64,000 nucleotides of DNA, from positions 2,914,001 to 2,978,000 of the forward strand of contig NZ_CP179210.1 of assembly GCF_051201665.1 (NCBI RefSeq), written 5' to 3'. The notes beneath the pieces are model-generated. The model did not search any database and had not been told where the DNA came from. It worked only from the letters and a program-made list of their open reading frames with translations. The translations under genes were made by a program, and so were the position numbers. Positions 10,078 through 17,866 of this stretch are shown one piece after another. Origin of the DNA: Psychrobium sp051201665 (GTDB taxonomy: Bacteria > Pseudomonadota > Gammaproteobacteria > Enterobacterales > Psychrobiaceae). How positions within the stretch are numbered: the first letter of the stretch is position 1; the number at the start of each line of letters is the position of its first letter.

Positions 10078-10497
10078 CTATTTACCCAGCTGTAATGTTT
10101 TCATTAGCATTTGTTTTGCCGCATCTGCCACTTGAACATTTGTTTGATAAGATCGTGATGCTGAAATCATATTAGCCATTTCTTCCATCACATTTACGTT
10201 CGGTTTATAGATGTATCCATCCTGATCAGCCATTGGATGATTCGGGTTGTATTCCATCTTCAAAGGATCTTGATCTTCAACGATACCTAATACTTTCACT
10301 TGAACAGACTCTTCTTGTTGTCCCGCGGCAGCTTTTTGCATCTCAGCGGCAAAAACAGGATGCCGCCCACGATATGTTTCTTCTGCACTGCTACTGACGC
10401 TATTTGCGTTAGCAAGATTTGATGCAGTCACATTCAATCGCAGTGATTGAGCGCTCATGCCTGATCCAGCTACATCGAAGATATTATATAAGCTCAT
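10078..10497 (-). CDS. flgC: Flagellar proximal rod protein (FlgC)
   Basis: FlgC (139 aa) is a proximal rod protein. It has the N-terminal block LRLNVTASNLANANSVSS, the internal NPNHPMADQDGYIYKPNVN, and the C-terminal MISASRSYQTNVQVADAAKQM. All are family-typical. It is separated from flgB by only 2 bases and is probably translationally coupled to it. Confidence 0.97.
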   Translation of the reverse strand: MSLYNIFDVAGSGMSAQSLRLNVTASNLANANSVSSSAEETYRGRHPVFAAEMQKAAAGQQEESVQVKVLGIVEDQDPLKMEYNPNHPMADQDGYIYKPNVNVMEEMANMISASRSYQTNVQVADAAKQMLMKTLQLGK

Positions 10498-10499
10498 GA

Positions 10500-10895
10500 T
10501 TATGATCCCTTGATGGCTAATCGTAGCCCTTTAAACTTGCCACCTAAAAACTGCAAGCTTGATTGATACTCTAATGCGTTTTGCATATACAAGTTTCGTT
10601 CCACTTGTACATCAACGGTATTACCATCACCCGTATCTGGTTGATTTGGCACGCGATAAGCCTCACCTGAATTATCTTTGGTGGTGATATTGAAATGTTT
10701 ATCGTGTGTTTGTGCCATACTGGTGGACAAATTTTGTTTCGCTGATTTCATCGCAGTGGCAAAGTCTAAATCACGGGCTTTATAGTGCGGAGTGTCAGCA
10801 TTTACAATATTGCTTGCTAACATTTCGGCACGTTTAGAGCGTACACCAACTGTGTATTGTGAAATGCCTAATGCTTTTTCAAATGAAATCGCCAT
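10500..10895 (-). CDS. flgB: Flagellar proximal rod protein (FlgB)
   Basis: FlgB (131 aa) is a proximal rod protein, with the signature RAEMLASNIVNADTPHYKAR near residue 22. The open frame continues upstream to 11039. That extension runs across the cheR terminator and the sigma-54 promoter, so I place the start at the ATG at 10895 (MAISFEKALG), which gives the usual family length. It is first in the flgBCDE operon. Confidence 0.96.
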   Translation of the reverse strand: MAISFEKALGISQYTVGVRSKRAEMLASNIVNADTPHYKARDLDFATAMKSAKQNLSTSMAQTHDKHFNITTKDNSGEAYRVPNQPDTGDGNTVDVQVERNLYMQNALEYQSSLQFLGGKFKGLRLAIKGS

Positions 10896-10925
10896 AATTT
10901 TGTCTCTGATACGTTTTACAGAGAT

Positions 10926-10944
10926 AAAGCAAACGATGTGCCAA
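10926..10944 (-). promoter_or_regulatory. Sigma-54 promoter of flgBCDE
   Basis: The minus strand reads TTGGCACATCGTTTGCTTT, a full match to the RpoN consensus TGGCAC-N5-TTGCW. It lies about 30 bases upstream of the flgB start and just after the cheR terminator. It fixes the flgB start downstream of it. Confidence 0.9.
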
Positions 10945-10963
10945 CGTGAGATTAGAAAAGAAA

Positions 10964-10985
10964 AAAGGCAAGAAAACTTGCCTTT
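10964..10985 (-). terminator. Terminator after cheR
   Basis: The stem aaaggcaag / cttgccttt with loop aaaa is followed, on the minus strand, by a T-rich run. It lies about 20 bases after the cheR stop and separates cheV-cheR from flgB. Confidence 0.8.
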
Positions 10986-11005
10986 ATTATTAGAAGAACT
11001 GCGAA

Positions 11006-11836
11006 TTATAGGGCTTGATAGACGATACCTGATGGGCATCTATTCATTTTAAAATCATCGGTTAAGCCGTTAATAGACTCCGAAGCACCTAACATTAAGT
11101 ATCCTTCTTTATTTGTCACCTTCGCAAAATTGGCGAATATTTGCCGTTTAATTTCTGGTGAAAAATAAATAAGTACATTACGACAAAAAACAATATCGAA
11201 ACGGCCTAGTAAACTAAAGTTATCTAATAAATTAAATGAACGAAACTTAACGTGTCGTTTAACATCATCTTTAATGACATAACAATTATCACTTGCTGGG
11301 TTAAAGAATTTTCTTAATCGCTCTGGTGACAAACCACGAGACAAAGCAAGCTTATCGTATTCACCTTTATTACAGTGTGCCAACATACTATCAGAGATGT
11401 CTGTACCTAAAACTTCAAATCCAAACTTTAATGCGCCTAGATTTTTTTCTTTAAATTCCATACATGTCATTGCGATAGAATAGGGTTCTTGTCCTGATGA
11501 ACTCGCTGCAGACCAAATTTTCAATGGTCTACCTATCTGGGCAAATTCTGGTAACAAACGCGTAGTTAGAATATCAAATGGATATTTATCTCTAAACCAC
11601 AATGTTTCATTCGTTGTCATCGCGTCAATAACTGTCGAACGAAGTGCTCGCTCATGTATCATCATTGCCTTTTTCACTAATTGCGCCAGTGAATCACAAT
11701 GCGTTTCACTAAGTAAAGGAGACAAACGACTCCTAACTAAGTACTGCTTACTCGCGCCAAGCACAATACCGCAATGCTTCTCTAAAAATTTACAAAATTC
11801 CGTATATTCCTGAGGTGTTAAATCTACTTTATTCAC
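11006..11836 (-). CDS. cheR: Chemotaxis protein methyltransferase (CheR)
   Basis: CheR (276 aa) uses S-adenosylmethionine to methylate glutamates on chemoreceptors. The all-alpha N-terminal domain ends near TTNETLWFRDKYPFD. The SAM-binding domain has IWSAASSSGQEPYSIAM and the motif FDIVFCRNVLIYFSPE. The frame is open to 11887, but family alignment favours the GTG at 11836. That start overlaps the end of cheV by 8 bases, giving a coupled cheV-cheR pair. Confidence 0.95.
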   Translation of the reverse strand: MNKVDLTPQEYTEFCKFLEKHCGIVLGASKQYLVRSRLSPLLSETHCDSLAQLVKKAMMIHERALRSTVIDAMTTNETLWFRDKYPFDILTTRLLPEFAQIGRPLKIWSAASSSGQEPYSIAMTCMEFKEKNLGALKFGFEVLGTDISDSMLAHCNKGEYDKLALSRGLSPERLRKFFNPASDNCYVIKDDVKRHVKFRSFNLLDNFSLLGRFDIVFCRNVLIYFSPEIKRQIFANFAKVTNKEGYLMLGASESINGLTDDFKMNRCPSGIVYQAL

Positions 11837-12791
11837 TCGAAATTTCCCGAGCAGGATCAGAATGTAAAATGTTAATATTTCGCTCAACCGCGCCTGCTAA
11901 ATCATCCGGATTGAACTTGGCAATAAAATCATCTGCGCCAACGTTATCAACCATAGCCTGGTTGAATACTCCACTTAGCGAAGTATGAAGGATAACGCGT
12001 AAACCCTTCAGCTTTTCCTTCGTTCGAATTTCCGACGTTAACGTATAGCCATCCATTTCAGGCATCTCGATATCGGAAATCAACAGTCCTATTTGTTCTG
12101 TGATGCATGAGTCGCAATCATTGCTTATATCAATCAATTTATCTAACGCTTCTCGACCATTCTTAGCTTCAACAATCTCAAGTCCAAGTGGAGTCAACGC
12201 ACGTTTAATTTGATTAAGCGCAACCATGGAATCATCTGCAATCATGATTTTCTTTGATGTGCCTTTGACAATAGCTTTTGCCTCTTCTAACACTTCATCT
12301 GTCATTTCATCAGCAGGAGGAGCCACTTCCATGAGAATTTTTTCAACATCCAAAATCCCCACCATGCCATTGTCAACTTCAGTTACAGCCGTTAAATAGT
12401 TAGCTTTACCTGAGCCTTCTGGGGGCGGCATAATTTCCCTCCAGTTCAAGTTAATAATGCGCTCTACAGAATCGACCAAGAAGCCTTGAATAGAGCGATT
12501 ATACTCTGTAATGATGATGAAACGATTTTCAATATCGTCAATCATACGGCCGCCTGTAGCCAAACTTAAATCAATAACAGAAATAGTTTCACCACGAATA
12601 TGAGCTATTCCGCGAACTTCGCGGGCCAAATTAGGTAATGAAGTTAAGCGTGGGCACTGTAAAACTTCTTTAACTTTAAATACATTAATGCCATAACGCT
12701 GCATGCCATTGAGCTTAAAAAGTAACAGCTCTAGACGATTTTGTCCTACAAGTTGGGTTCTTTGATTTACTGAATCTAGGACACCGGCCAT
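11829..12791 (-). CDS. cheV: Chemotaxis coupling protein with receiver domain (CheV)
   Basis: CheV (320 aa) has an N-terminal CheW-like domain (LLFKLNGMQRYGINVFKVKE, then IAHIRGETISVIDL). A C-terminal response-regulator receiver domain follows, with the acidic pocket and phospho-acceptor in LLISDIEMPEMDGY and a conserved Lys in FIAKFNPDD. It adapts receptor-CheA coupling. The ATG at 12791 follows a GGAG ribosome site and is preferred over the upstream in-frame ATG at 12806. cheV-cheR next to flgB is the Vibrio/Shewanella arrangement. Confidence 0.95.
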   Translation of the reverse strand: MAGVLDSVNQRTQLVGQNRLELLLFKLNGMQRYGINVFKVKEVLQCPRLTSLPNLAREVRGIAHIRGETISVIDLSLATGGRMIDDIENRFIIITEYNRSIQGFLVDSVERIINLNWREIMPPPEGSGKANYLTAVTEVDNGMVGILDVEKILMEVAPPADEMTDEVLEEAKAIVKGTSKKIMIADDSMVALNQIKRALTPLGLEIVEAKNGREALDKLIDISNDCDSCITEQIGLLISDIEMPEMDGYTLTSEIRTKEKLKGLRVILHTSLSGVFNQAMVDNVGADDFIAKFNPDDLAGAVERNINILHSDPAREISSE

Positions 12792-12937
12792 AATAGCTCC
12801 ATACAATAGACAGTTAGGGAATTGAGTTCGTTTATGGTAGATTCATCTTTGAATGTTATTGTGCACTTCACAATCACCTACCATGATTACAAACAATACA
12901 TTTAATACAATGATTAATTAATAAAATATAGTGACTT

Positions 12938-13681
12938 ATGAATAGTGTCAAACAAAGTAACCAAATTAAGCATTATATGCATAGTTATAGTTTTCTAATC
13001 TTATTATCGGCAGTAATCGCAATTGGTTTAGCAAAAAATGTTGCTGCAAATCAAATATCAGTGCACGAAAAAATAGAAAACGAAATACATTCTTATATTA
13101 AAGGAAAAATAGACAAATCTCCCGATAAAAAAACAGAAATTATTATTTCGCCTATCGATAGACGCAAGAAGCTATCGGTTTGCAGTAATAACCTGTCAAT
13201 CGCATTGGCGTCAAAAAATGGCCTAAAAAGAAACAACACTGTTAGTGTTGCATGTAATGGTGCGTGGCGAATTTTTGTTCCAGTGAAGGTTACTACACTA
13301 ACCCCTGTTGTAACCGCTAGGCAAAACCTTGCCGTGGGAGAATTTCTTAATCATCAAAATCTAGAGATTAAGTACATCAATACCTCATTAATCATTGGGC
13401 CTGTTGTCTATAGCATCGATGGCATTAGTGGTTCGAAAGTGAAGCGTTACATTCAAGGTGGGCGCCCGTTAATGGCTAATTTGATATGTATGGTTTGTAA
13501 AGGTGAGCAAGTAAATATTGTGGCTAAAAATGGAAAACTACAAATTAAGTCCACAGGGCTTGCATTAAATGATGGCAGTCGTGGTCAAAAAATTTCCATT
13601 AAAAACAATAGTTCTGGTAGAATTATTGAAGCGACGGTGATGGCGGTTGGTCAAGCAGAAATAAATTTTAAAAAATACTAA
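12938..13681 (+). CDS. flgA: Flagellar P-ring assembly chaperone (FlgA)
   Basis: FlgA (247 aa) is a periplasmic chaperone for P-ring formation by FlgI. There is a hydrophobic leader (about residues 18-35). A SAF-like domain follows, with the conserved run TARQNLAVGEFLNHQNLEIK and the C-terminal LNDGSRGQKISIKNNSSGR. The start at 12938 is uncertain; the ATG at 12974 would give a tidier signal peptide. It is transcribed away from cheV and its stop overlaps the flgM promoter. Confidence 0.93.
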   Translation: MNSVKQSNQIKHYMHSYSFLILLSAVIAIGLAKNVAANQISVHEKIENEIHSYIKGKIDKSPDKKTEIIISPIDRRKKLSVCSNNLSIALASKNGLKRNNTVSVACNGAWRIFVPVKVTTLTPVVTARQNLAVGEFLNHQNLEIKYINTSLIIGPVVYSIDGISGSKVKRYIQGGRPLMANLICMVCKGEQVNIVAKNGKLQIKSTGLALNDGSRGQKISIKNNSSGRIIEATVMAVGQAEINFKKY

Positions 13682-13705
13682 AGTTATTTAAAGATTCGCC
13701 GATAG
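13679..13705 (+). promoter_or_regulatory. Sigma-28 (FliA) promoter of flgMN
   Basis: TAAA at 13679-13682, exactly 15 bases, then GCCGATAG at 13698-13705. This matches the FliA consensus TAAA-N15-GCCGATAA. It starts inside the flgA stop codon and lies 37 bases upstream of flgM. It gives the usual feedback in which FliA drives its own anti-sigma factor. Confidence 0.9.
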
Positions 13706-13741
13706 AGAGTTTGAAGAGGAATATTAATAGTAGAGGCTATT

Positions 13742-14086
13742 ATGGCATTGGATATAAATAAGCTAGCAGGTAACCATAGTCAACAACTTGACAAGTTGAA
13801 GAATCAGGCACAGTCAAAAACTGAGCAGGTTAAGCAGCAATCTGTACAACAACAGACCCAAACGGCAGCACAAGCTAAGCCAGAATCAAAAGATTCAGTG
13901 TCTTTAACACAACAGGCACAACAGTTGCATAATATTCGAGAGAAGTTAAACAATACTTCCTCGGTAAACCAAGAGAAGGTTGAAAGTATTCGAAAAGCAA
14001 TTGCTGCTGGTGAATATAAAGTAGACCCAGATAAATTGGCAGCTAACTTGGCAAAATTCGAGGGAGATCTAGAGAAGATCTTTTAA
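13742..14086 (+). CDS. flgM: Anti-sigma-28 factor (FlgM)
   Basis: FlgM (114 aa) holds FliA inactive until it is exported through the finished hook. It has the N-terminal MALDINKLAG, a Gln-rich disordered stretch, and SKDSVSLTQQAQQLHNI. The C-terminal FliA-binding region is VESIRKAIAAGEYKVDPDKL. Length is slightly above the enterobacterial norm because of the Gln-rich linker. It abuts flgN with no gap. Confidence 0.94.
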   Translation: MALDINKLAGNHSQQLDKLKNQAQSKTEQVKQQSVQQQTQTAAQAKPESKDSVSLTQQAQQLHNIREKLNNTSSVNQEKVESIRKAIAAGEYKVDPDKLAANLAKFEGDLEKIF

Positions 14087-14512
14087 ATGAATAATGAAAA
14101 ACTACTGTCCTTATTAACTCTTCAGTTAACACACGTTAAGCAGTTAGATAAACTGCTTAACGATGAAACCCAATCTCTTATCGATCGTGATCATGAGCTA
14201 ATTGCATCTCTAGCTCAAAGCAAACAACATCTAATGAAACAACTCGAAACTTTCGATGTTGAATTGTCTTCCTACGCCGAACAAATACCGCAAAGTGAAT
14301 CTGCGCTCGCACTTAAAGGCGAAATTAATGATCAGTTAGCGCAATGTCATACGAAAAATCTTGAAAATGGTAAAGCAATTGAGCTAAGCATAAATAGCAT
14401 CGAACGTTTGCAAAGCTCATTAATTCAAAAGCGCAGTGGCAATTCAATGACATATAATGCGAAGGGAAAAACACGCTCAGGTTCTTCATCAAGCGGCTAT
14501 ATTTCTGCTTAA
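14087..14512 (+). CDS. flgN: Flagellar export chaperone (FlgN)
   Basis: A 141-aa, largely helical protein, immediately after flgM as in most gammaproteobacteria. FlgN is the cytoplasmic chaperone for FlgK and FlgL, both encoded at the other end of this cluster. The features seen are an N-terminal helix (LLTLQLTHVKQLDKLLNDE), predicted coiled coil, and a Ser-rich tail. Sequence conservation in this family is weak, so the call rests partly on position. Confidence 0.85.
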   Translation: MNNEKLLSLLTLQLTHVKQLDKLLNDETQSLIDRDHELIASLAQSKQHLMKQLETFDVELSSYAEQIPQSESALALKGEINDQLAQCHTKNLENGKAIELSINSIERLQSSLIQKRSGNSMTYNAKGKTRSGSSSSGYISA

Positions 14513-14538
14513 TTTGTCAAAATCAAAAGGAGAATATA

Positions 14539-14982
14539 ATGTTTCGATTATTAACCATAATAATTAGTGTTGCATTAGTTTGGGGCTGTACATCATCGTC
14601 TCAGATAAAATATTACCAAGAAGCGCCTAAAAAGTTTGCAAAGTTTTATGCCACAGGCTATGCCCCTATCAACAGTCAGATGGGCGACAATAAAACTCAA
14701 AAAGTGTTACAGGCCATTAAAGCCTCAAAACTCGAAGCTTATCGTGAGCTCACCGCACAAGTTCACGGCCATCAAATTGATAGCCAAACTCAATTACGCG
14801 AATTAATGATTGCAGACTCATCATTAAGTGCGTCTGTTCGTGGTCTTATTCGCGGTGCTAAAGTCGTAAAAAGCTACCCTGTCAGCGATGAAATTTATGC
14901 CACTGAATTAGAGCTAGACTACAAAAACCTTTACCTTCTTTATAATTCTACGGCAATGCCTCGCCGTGTAATCAATGAGTAA
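14539..14982 (+). CDS. flgP: Flagellar outer-membrane lipoprotein of the LPP20 family (FlgP)
   Basis: A 147-aa lipoprotein with lipobox VALVWGC near residue 17 and an LPP20-type domain (KASKLEAYRELTAQVHGHQI). In Vibrio, FlgP sits at the outer membrane around the basal body of the sheathed polar flagellum and is encoded beside flgN. An AGGAG ribosome site precedes the ATG. In Vibrio, flgO separates flgP and flgT; here flgT follows after 5 bases and flgO is absent. Confidence 0.85.
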   Translation: MFRLLTIIISVALVWGCTSSSQIKYYQEAPKKFAKFYATGYAPINSQMGDNKTQKVLQAIKASKLEAYRELTAQVHGHQIDSQTQLRELMIADSSLSASVRGLIRGAKVVKSYPVSDEIYATELELDYKNLYLLYNSTAMPRRVINE

Positions 14983-14987
14983 CGCTT

Positions 14988-16160
14988 ATGACACGCTTAC
15001 TGCTTATTTGTATTCTATATTTGAGTGTCAATATCAACGCTAGCGCACAATGGTTTGATGCTAAAGGCCGCGCTACCGTAGTGAATGACGATAAAGATAT
15101 TGCGCGAAATATGGCTGTACAAGATGCATTGCAGCACGCTCTGTTATACACAGGTGCACAAGTTAATTCTATAAGTCAGCTATCAAATGGACTCCTAAAT
15201 TCTGATCGATTTGAAGTACGTTCAAGTGGCAGTGTCAGAAATTTATTATTGGTAAGCGAAGAAATCATTGATGGCGTCATGACCGTTCAAATCCGCGCTG
15301 ATATCATGCCTAGTAAATCAACCTGTCACGCATCTACTACAACAAAATATATTGCACTGACAAAATTTCCATTACGAAATCGTCAACAAGCAGTTAATGG
15401 CGCAATTTTTGACGTTGGTAGTGAAAGTGCACAGCAATTATTTGAACAAATGTCAGTATTCAAAGGCAGCTATCTAGCGAGTAAATTATTACCTATTAAT
15501 CAAGTTATAGCTCCTCACAGTCAACCATTTATCTCTGACCAATCAAACACATCTGCACCGCAATTACTTGCAGCTCAAGCAGATAGCCAATATTTATTAA
15601 CCGGTGAAATACAAGATGTGTCATTGGCTAAACCGACATCTAAATGGTTTGGCATGGCGAACAACAACCCAATGCGTCAATTTATTGCATCCTACACGTT
15701 ATTTGATGGTTTAACCGGCGAAAAAGTATGGAGCAAACGCTATAGCACTCAAGCCCCTTGGACCTTTGAAAGAACTGAAAAGATAGATCCCGCAACGCAA
15801 GAGTTTTGGTCAAATGTTTACGGCGCATCTATTGTTAGCCAGTTTAAACAACTTACCAATGATCTGAATATTTTTATGCAGTGTCAAAATTTGCGTGGCC
15901 AAGTTATCAAAGTTGATAATGAATTTGTTACCGTTAACCTTGGCAAGCGCCACGGGCTTAAAGTCGGAGATGAATTAATGGTACATCATGCAACGCAGTT
16001 TACGGATAATCGCGGAATTTTGCGTCAATCAACACAGGTTAACGGAACAACTTTGCAGATCAGAACAATTTATAACAACCATCTAGAGGCCATCGCAAAA
16101 GACGGTCCTTTATATGGCGATATCCAAAGTGACGCTATTGTTTCATTGAAACCGAACTAA
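14988..16160 (+). CDS. flgT: Flagellar H-ring protein (FlgT)
   Basis: A 390-aa secreted protein with a signal peptide (LLICILYLSVNINASA). The N-terminal domain contains RNMAVQDALQHALLYTGAQV, and the C-terminal part has GLKVGDELMVHH. These match the Vibrio FlgT architecture. FlgT forms the H ring, which anchors the sodium-motor T ring (MotX/MotY). motY is present at 50712. Tight spacing suggests an operon with flgP. Confidence 0.87.
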   Translation: MTRLLLICILYLSVNINASAQWFDAKGRATVVNDDKDIARNMAVQDALQHALLYTGAQVNSISQLSNGLLNSDRFEVRSSGSVRNLLLVSEEIIDGVMTVQIRADIMPSKSTCHASTTTKYIALTKFPLRNRQQAVNGAIFDVGSESAQQLFEQMSVFKGSYLASKLLPINQVIAPHSQPFISDQSNTSAPQLLAAQADSQYLLTGEIQDVSLAKPTSKWFGMANNNPMRQFIASYTLFDGLTGEKVWSKRYSTQAPWTFERTEKIDPATQEFWSNVYGASIVSQFKQLTNDLNIFMQCQNLRGQVIKVDNEFVTVNLGKRHGLKVGDELMVHHATQFTDNRGILRQSTQVNGTTLQIRTIYNNHLEAIAKDGPLYGDIQSDAIVSLKPN

Positions 16161-16218
16161 GTGATATGAAAAATCATTAGAATTACCTAGGTTAATCAGG
16201 TATTTTGTACTGCTTACA

Positions 16219-16295
16219 GTCCTCGTAACTCAGCTGGATAGAGTGCTAGCCTCCTAAGCTGGAAGCCGCAGGTTCGAATCCTGCCGAGGACGCCA
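16219..16295 (+). tRNA. tRNA-Arg (anticodon CCT)
   Basis: The acceptor stem gtcctcg pairs with cgaggac. The D arm is actc...gagt, the anticodon stem-loop is ctagc-ctcctaa-gctgg with anticodon CCT, the T loop is ttcgaat, and a CCA end is encoded. 77 bases. Confidence 0.97.
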
Positions 16296-16301
16296 CTTCT
16301 T

Positions 16302-17102
16302 TTATTGAGTATTGCCAGCTAACCTATCTGGCATTCCATACTTCGCTAAAATCTTTTCGAGCTCACCACTCTTTCGCAAGCGTTGGATACCTTCGTTCAT
16401 AATAGCGGCCAATTTCTCACTCTTTGGCTTCTTTGGTGAAAATAGCATTCCAGCATATTCCTTATACCATTGCATTAAGTAAGTGATCTTGTTGTGCGTA
16501 GAGAAAATCAGCTAAAACAAGGCGCTCGATTGATTAATAGCTGGCTATTAGGATTGAGAGCAACGCCATTTTAGTTAATTTTAACAAGTACAAGTGGGCA
16601 AATATTTAATGCAATTGGTATTAATCTCACTATTGGGTATAGACAACAATTAGCTACAACAGCGCCTAGAATTAACAGCACCATAATAATTACCGATGGC
16701 ATTAAATCGTCCTAAATCTGCCGTTTTGAACGATGACATTTGGTTTTTCTTAAAGGAAAGGTAAGCAAAACCTTTAATCATCAACATCGGTGATTTAGGC
16801 GTTCAGAAGCCCTCTTCAGTTTTTCCATGTTGATAAAAAGTAAAAACCATACCATCACTAATACCAGACTTAACCAACCGTTTAGCTCGCAGCCAACTGT
16901 CTATTCTTATGAAATAAACTGTATGTTTTGACTCTTTAAATAATGCCTTAATGATGTCGATGGCGACGCCTTCTTTGCCATTTTCCAAATGAGCGTCACA
17001 TGTATAGGGACAATACGGATTCCAAATAAACTCATAATCTTGCGCGCGCGCAGTAGACTGACAAAGTGAACAGAATAACAATACTACAATCATTCTTACC
17101 AT
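16302..17102 (-). pseudogene. Decayed ABC-type amino-acid-binding protein (SBP_bac_3-like)
   Basis: The N-terminal part (17102-16803) encodes a signal peptide (VLLFCSLCQSTARAQ) and a periplasmic substrate-binding start (GKEGVAIDIIKALF). It ends at an in-frame TGA at 16803-16805. The same frame continues as MLMIKGFAYLSFKKNQ... ADLGRFNAIGNYYG, meets a second stop, and is then interrupted by a MITE at 16465-16620. The frame resumes after the MITE with EYAGMLFSPKKPKSEKLA and ends IQRLRKSGELEKIL...; the stop is at 16302. Part of the middle domain also seems to be missing. Clearly non-functional. Confidence 0.85.
16465..16620. repeat. MITE family 1, copy A
   Basis: A 156-bp element with ends TACCATTGCATTAA and TTAATGCAATTGGTA (imperfect inverted repeats), flanked by a 3-bp duplication TTA (16462-16464 and 16621-16623). 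The same element recurs at 50435-50594 and, split by an IS66, at 53102-54818. It has no coding capacity. It interrupts the solute-binding pseudogene, and its removal rejoins that gene's frame. Confidence 0.9.
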
Positions 17103-17161
17103 CTATCGCCTAACCTCACTACTGCTGCTCAATTATCGTTCATAAACCTTACCATGTTCCG

Positions 17162-17797
17162 TTAAAAGTCCGAAGAAAATTCAGCTATCGACGGATAATT
17201 GTTGTTCGCTGCAATAACGTATTGGCCATGAAACTTAACTACCGATTTATAATCACTGAGCTTGAAACACAATATGCCACAATCATAAGCCGCTTTAAAA
17301 AAGTGCTTATTATCACCACGAATAAATAGATTAATTTGATTCACTAACAGGCCGTTTTCATCAAACGCTTTTTCAAAACTCTCATTATCAACAACAAGTG
17401 ATGATGAACACTGCATTTTTACGGCCACTTTTTTACGACCTAAATGCTGATAACTAACTTGCCAATCAGTTGTCTCTATCGCGTTAAATAGCGTTAACAA
17501 ACCGTCTTTAGTCATTGCATCATTAATATTATTCACATACTGATAATCGTGTTTAATAGATTCGAACTGATGCTTAAGGTTGGCAGCTTGGCCAAGTGTA
17601 CGGGCTGACTGTTGCCATTGCTTTAACAGTGGTGACATACAAAGATCAAAACGTTTATTCTTAATTGCTTGAGTTACCCACAAACTCAAATAGTGACTTT
17701 CGCTCACAGGATCATTAGACGATGATTCCGCCAGTTCAGCTAATGCCGTCGTTGTTAACAGGGTTAAATGCTCTTTAAATAACAAAGGTCTCTCCAA
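17162..17797 (-). CDS. DUF2913-like protein
   Basis: A 211-aa soluble protein without signal or membrane segments. The first half (HLTLLTTTALAELAES, SHYLSLWVTQAIKNKRF, then ARTLGQAANLKHQFESI) resembles DUF2913 proteins of gammaproteobacteria, whose function is unknown. The C-terminal part has several Cys residues but no motif I recognise. It stands alone between a pseudogene and the peptidase terminator. The family call is from memory of the pattern. Confidence 0.6.
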   Translation of the reverse strand: MERPLLFKEHLTLLTTTALAELAESSSNDPVSESHYLSLWVTQAIKNKRFDLCMSPLLKQWQQSARTLGQAANLKHQFESIKHDYQYVNNINDAMTKDGLLTLFNAIETTDWQVSYQHLGRKKVAVKMQCSSSLVVDNESFEKAFDENGLLVNQINLFIRGDNKHFFKAAYDCGILCFKLSDYKSVVKFHGQYVIAANNNYPSIAEFSSDF

Positions 17798-17811
17798 ATA
17801 AATTCCATAAA

Positions 17812-17841
17812 AAAACGCGACCTATAAAGTGCCGCGTTTAT
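17812..17841 (-). terminator. Terminator after the S9 peptidase
   Basis: On the minus strand AAACGCG is separated by a loop from CGCGTTT and followed by a T run. It lies about 25-55 bases past the peptidase stop. Confidence 0.65.
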
Positions 17842-17866
17842 TGGTAGCTAAAATACGTGATTGTAG

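Noticed and set aside
10896..11039. A 48-residue N-terminal extension of FlgB.
   Set aside because: It would include the cheR terminator and the sigma-54 promoter; family length fits the ATG at 10895.
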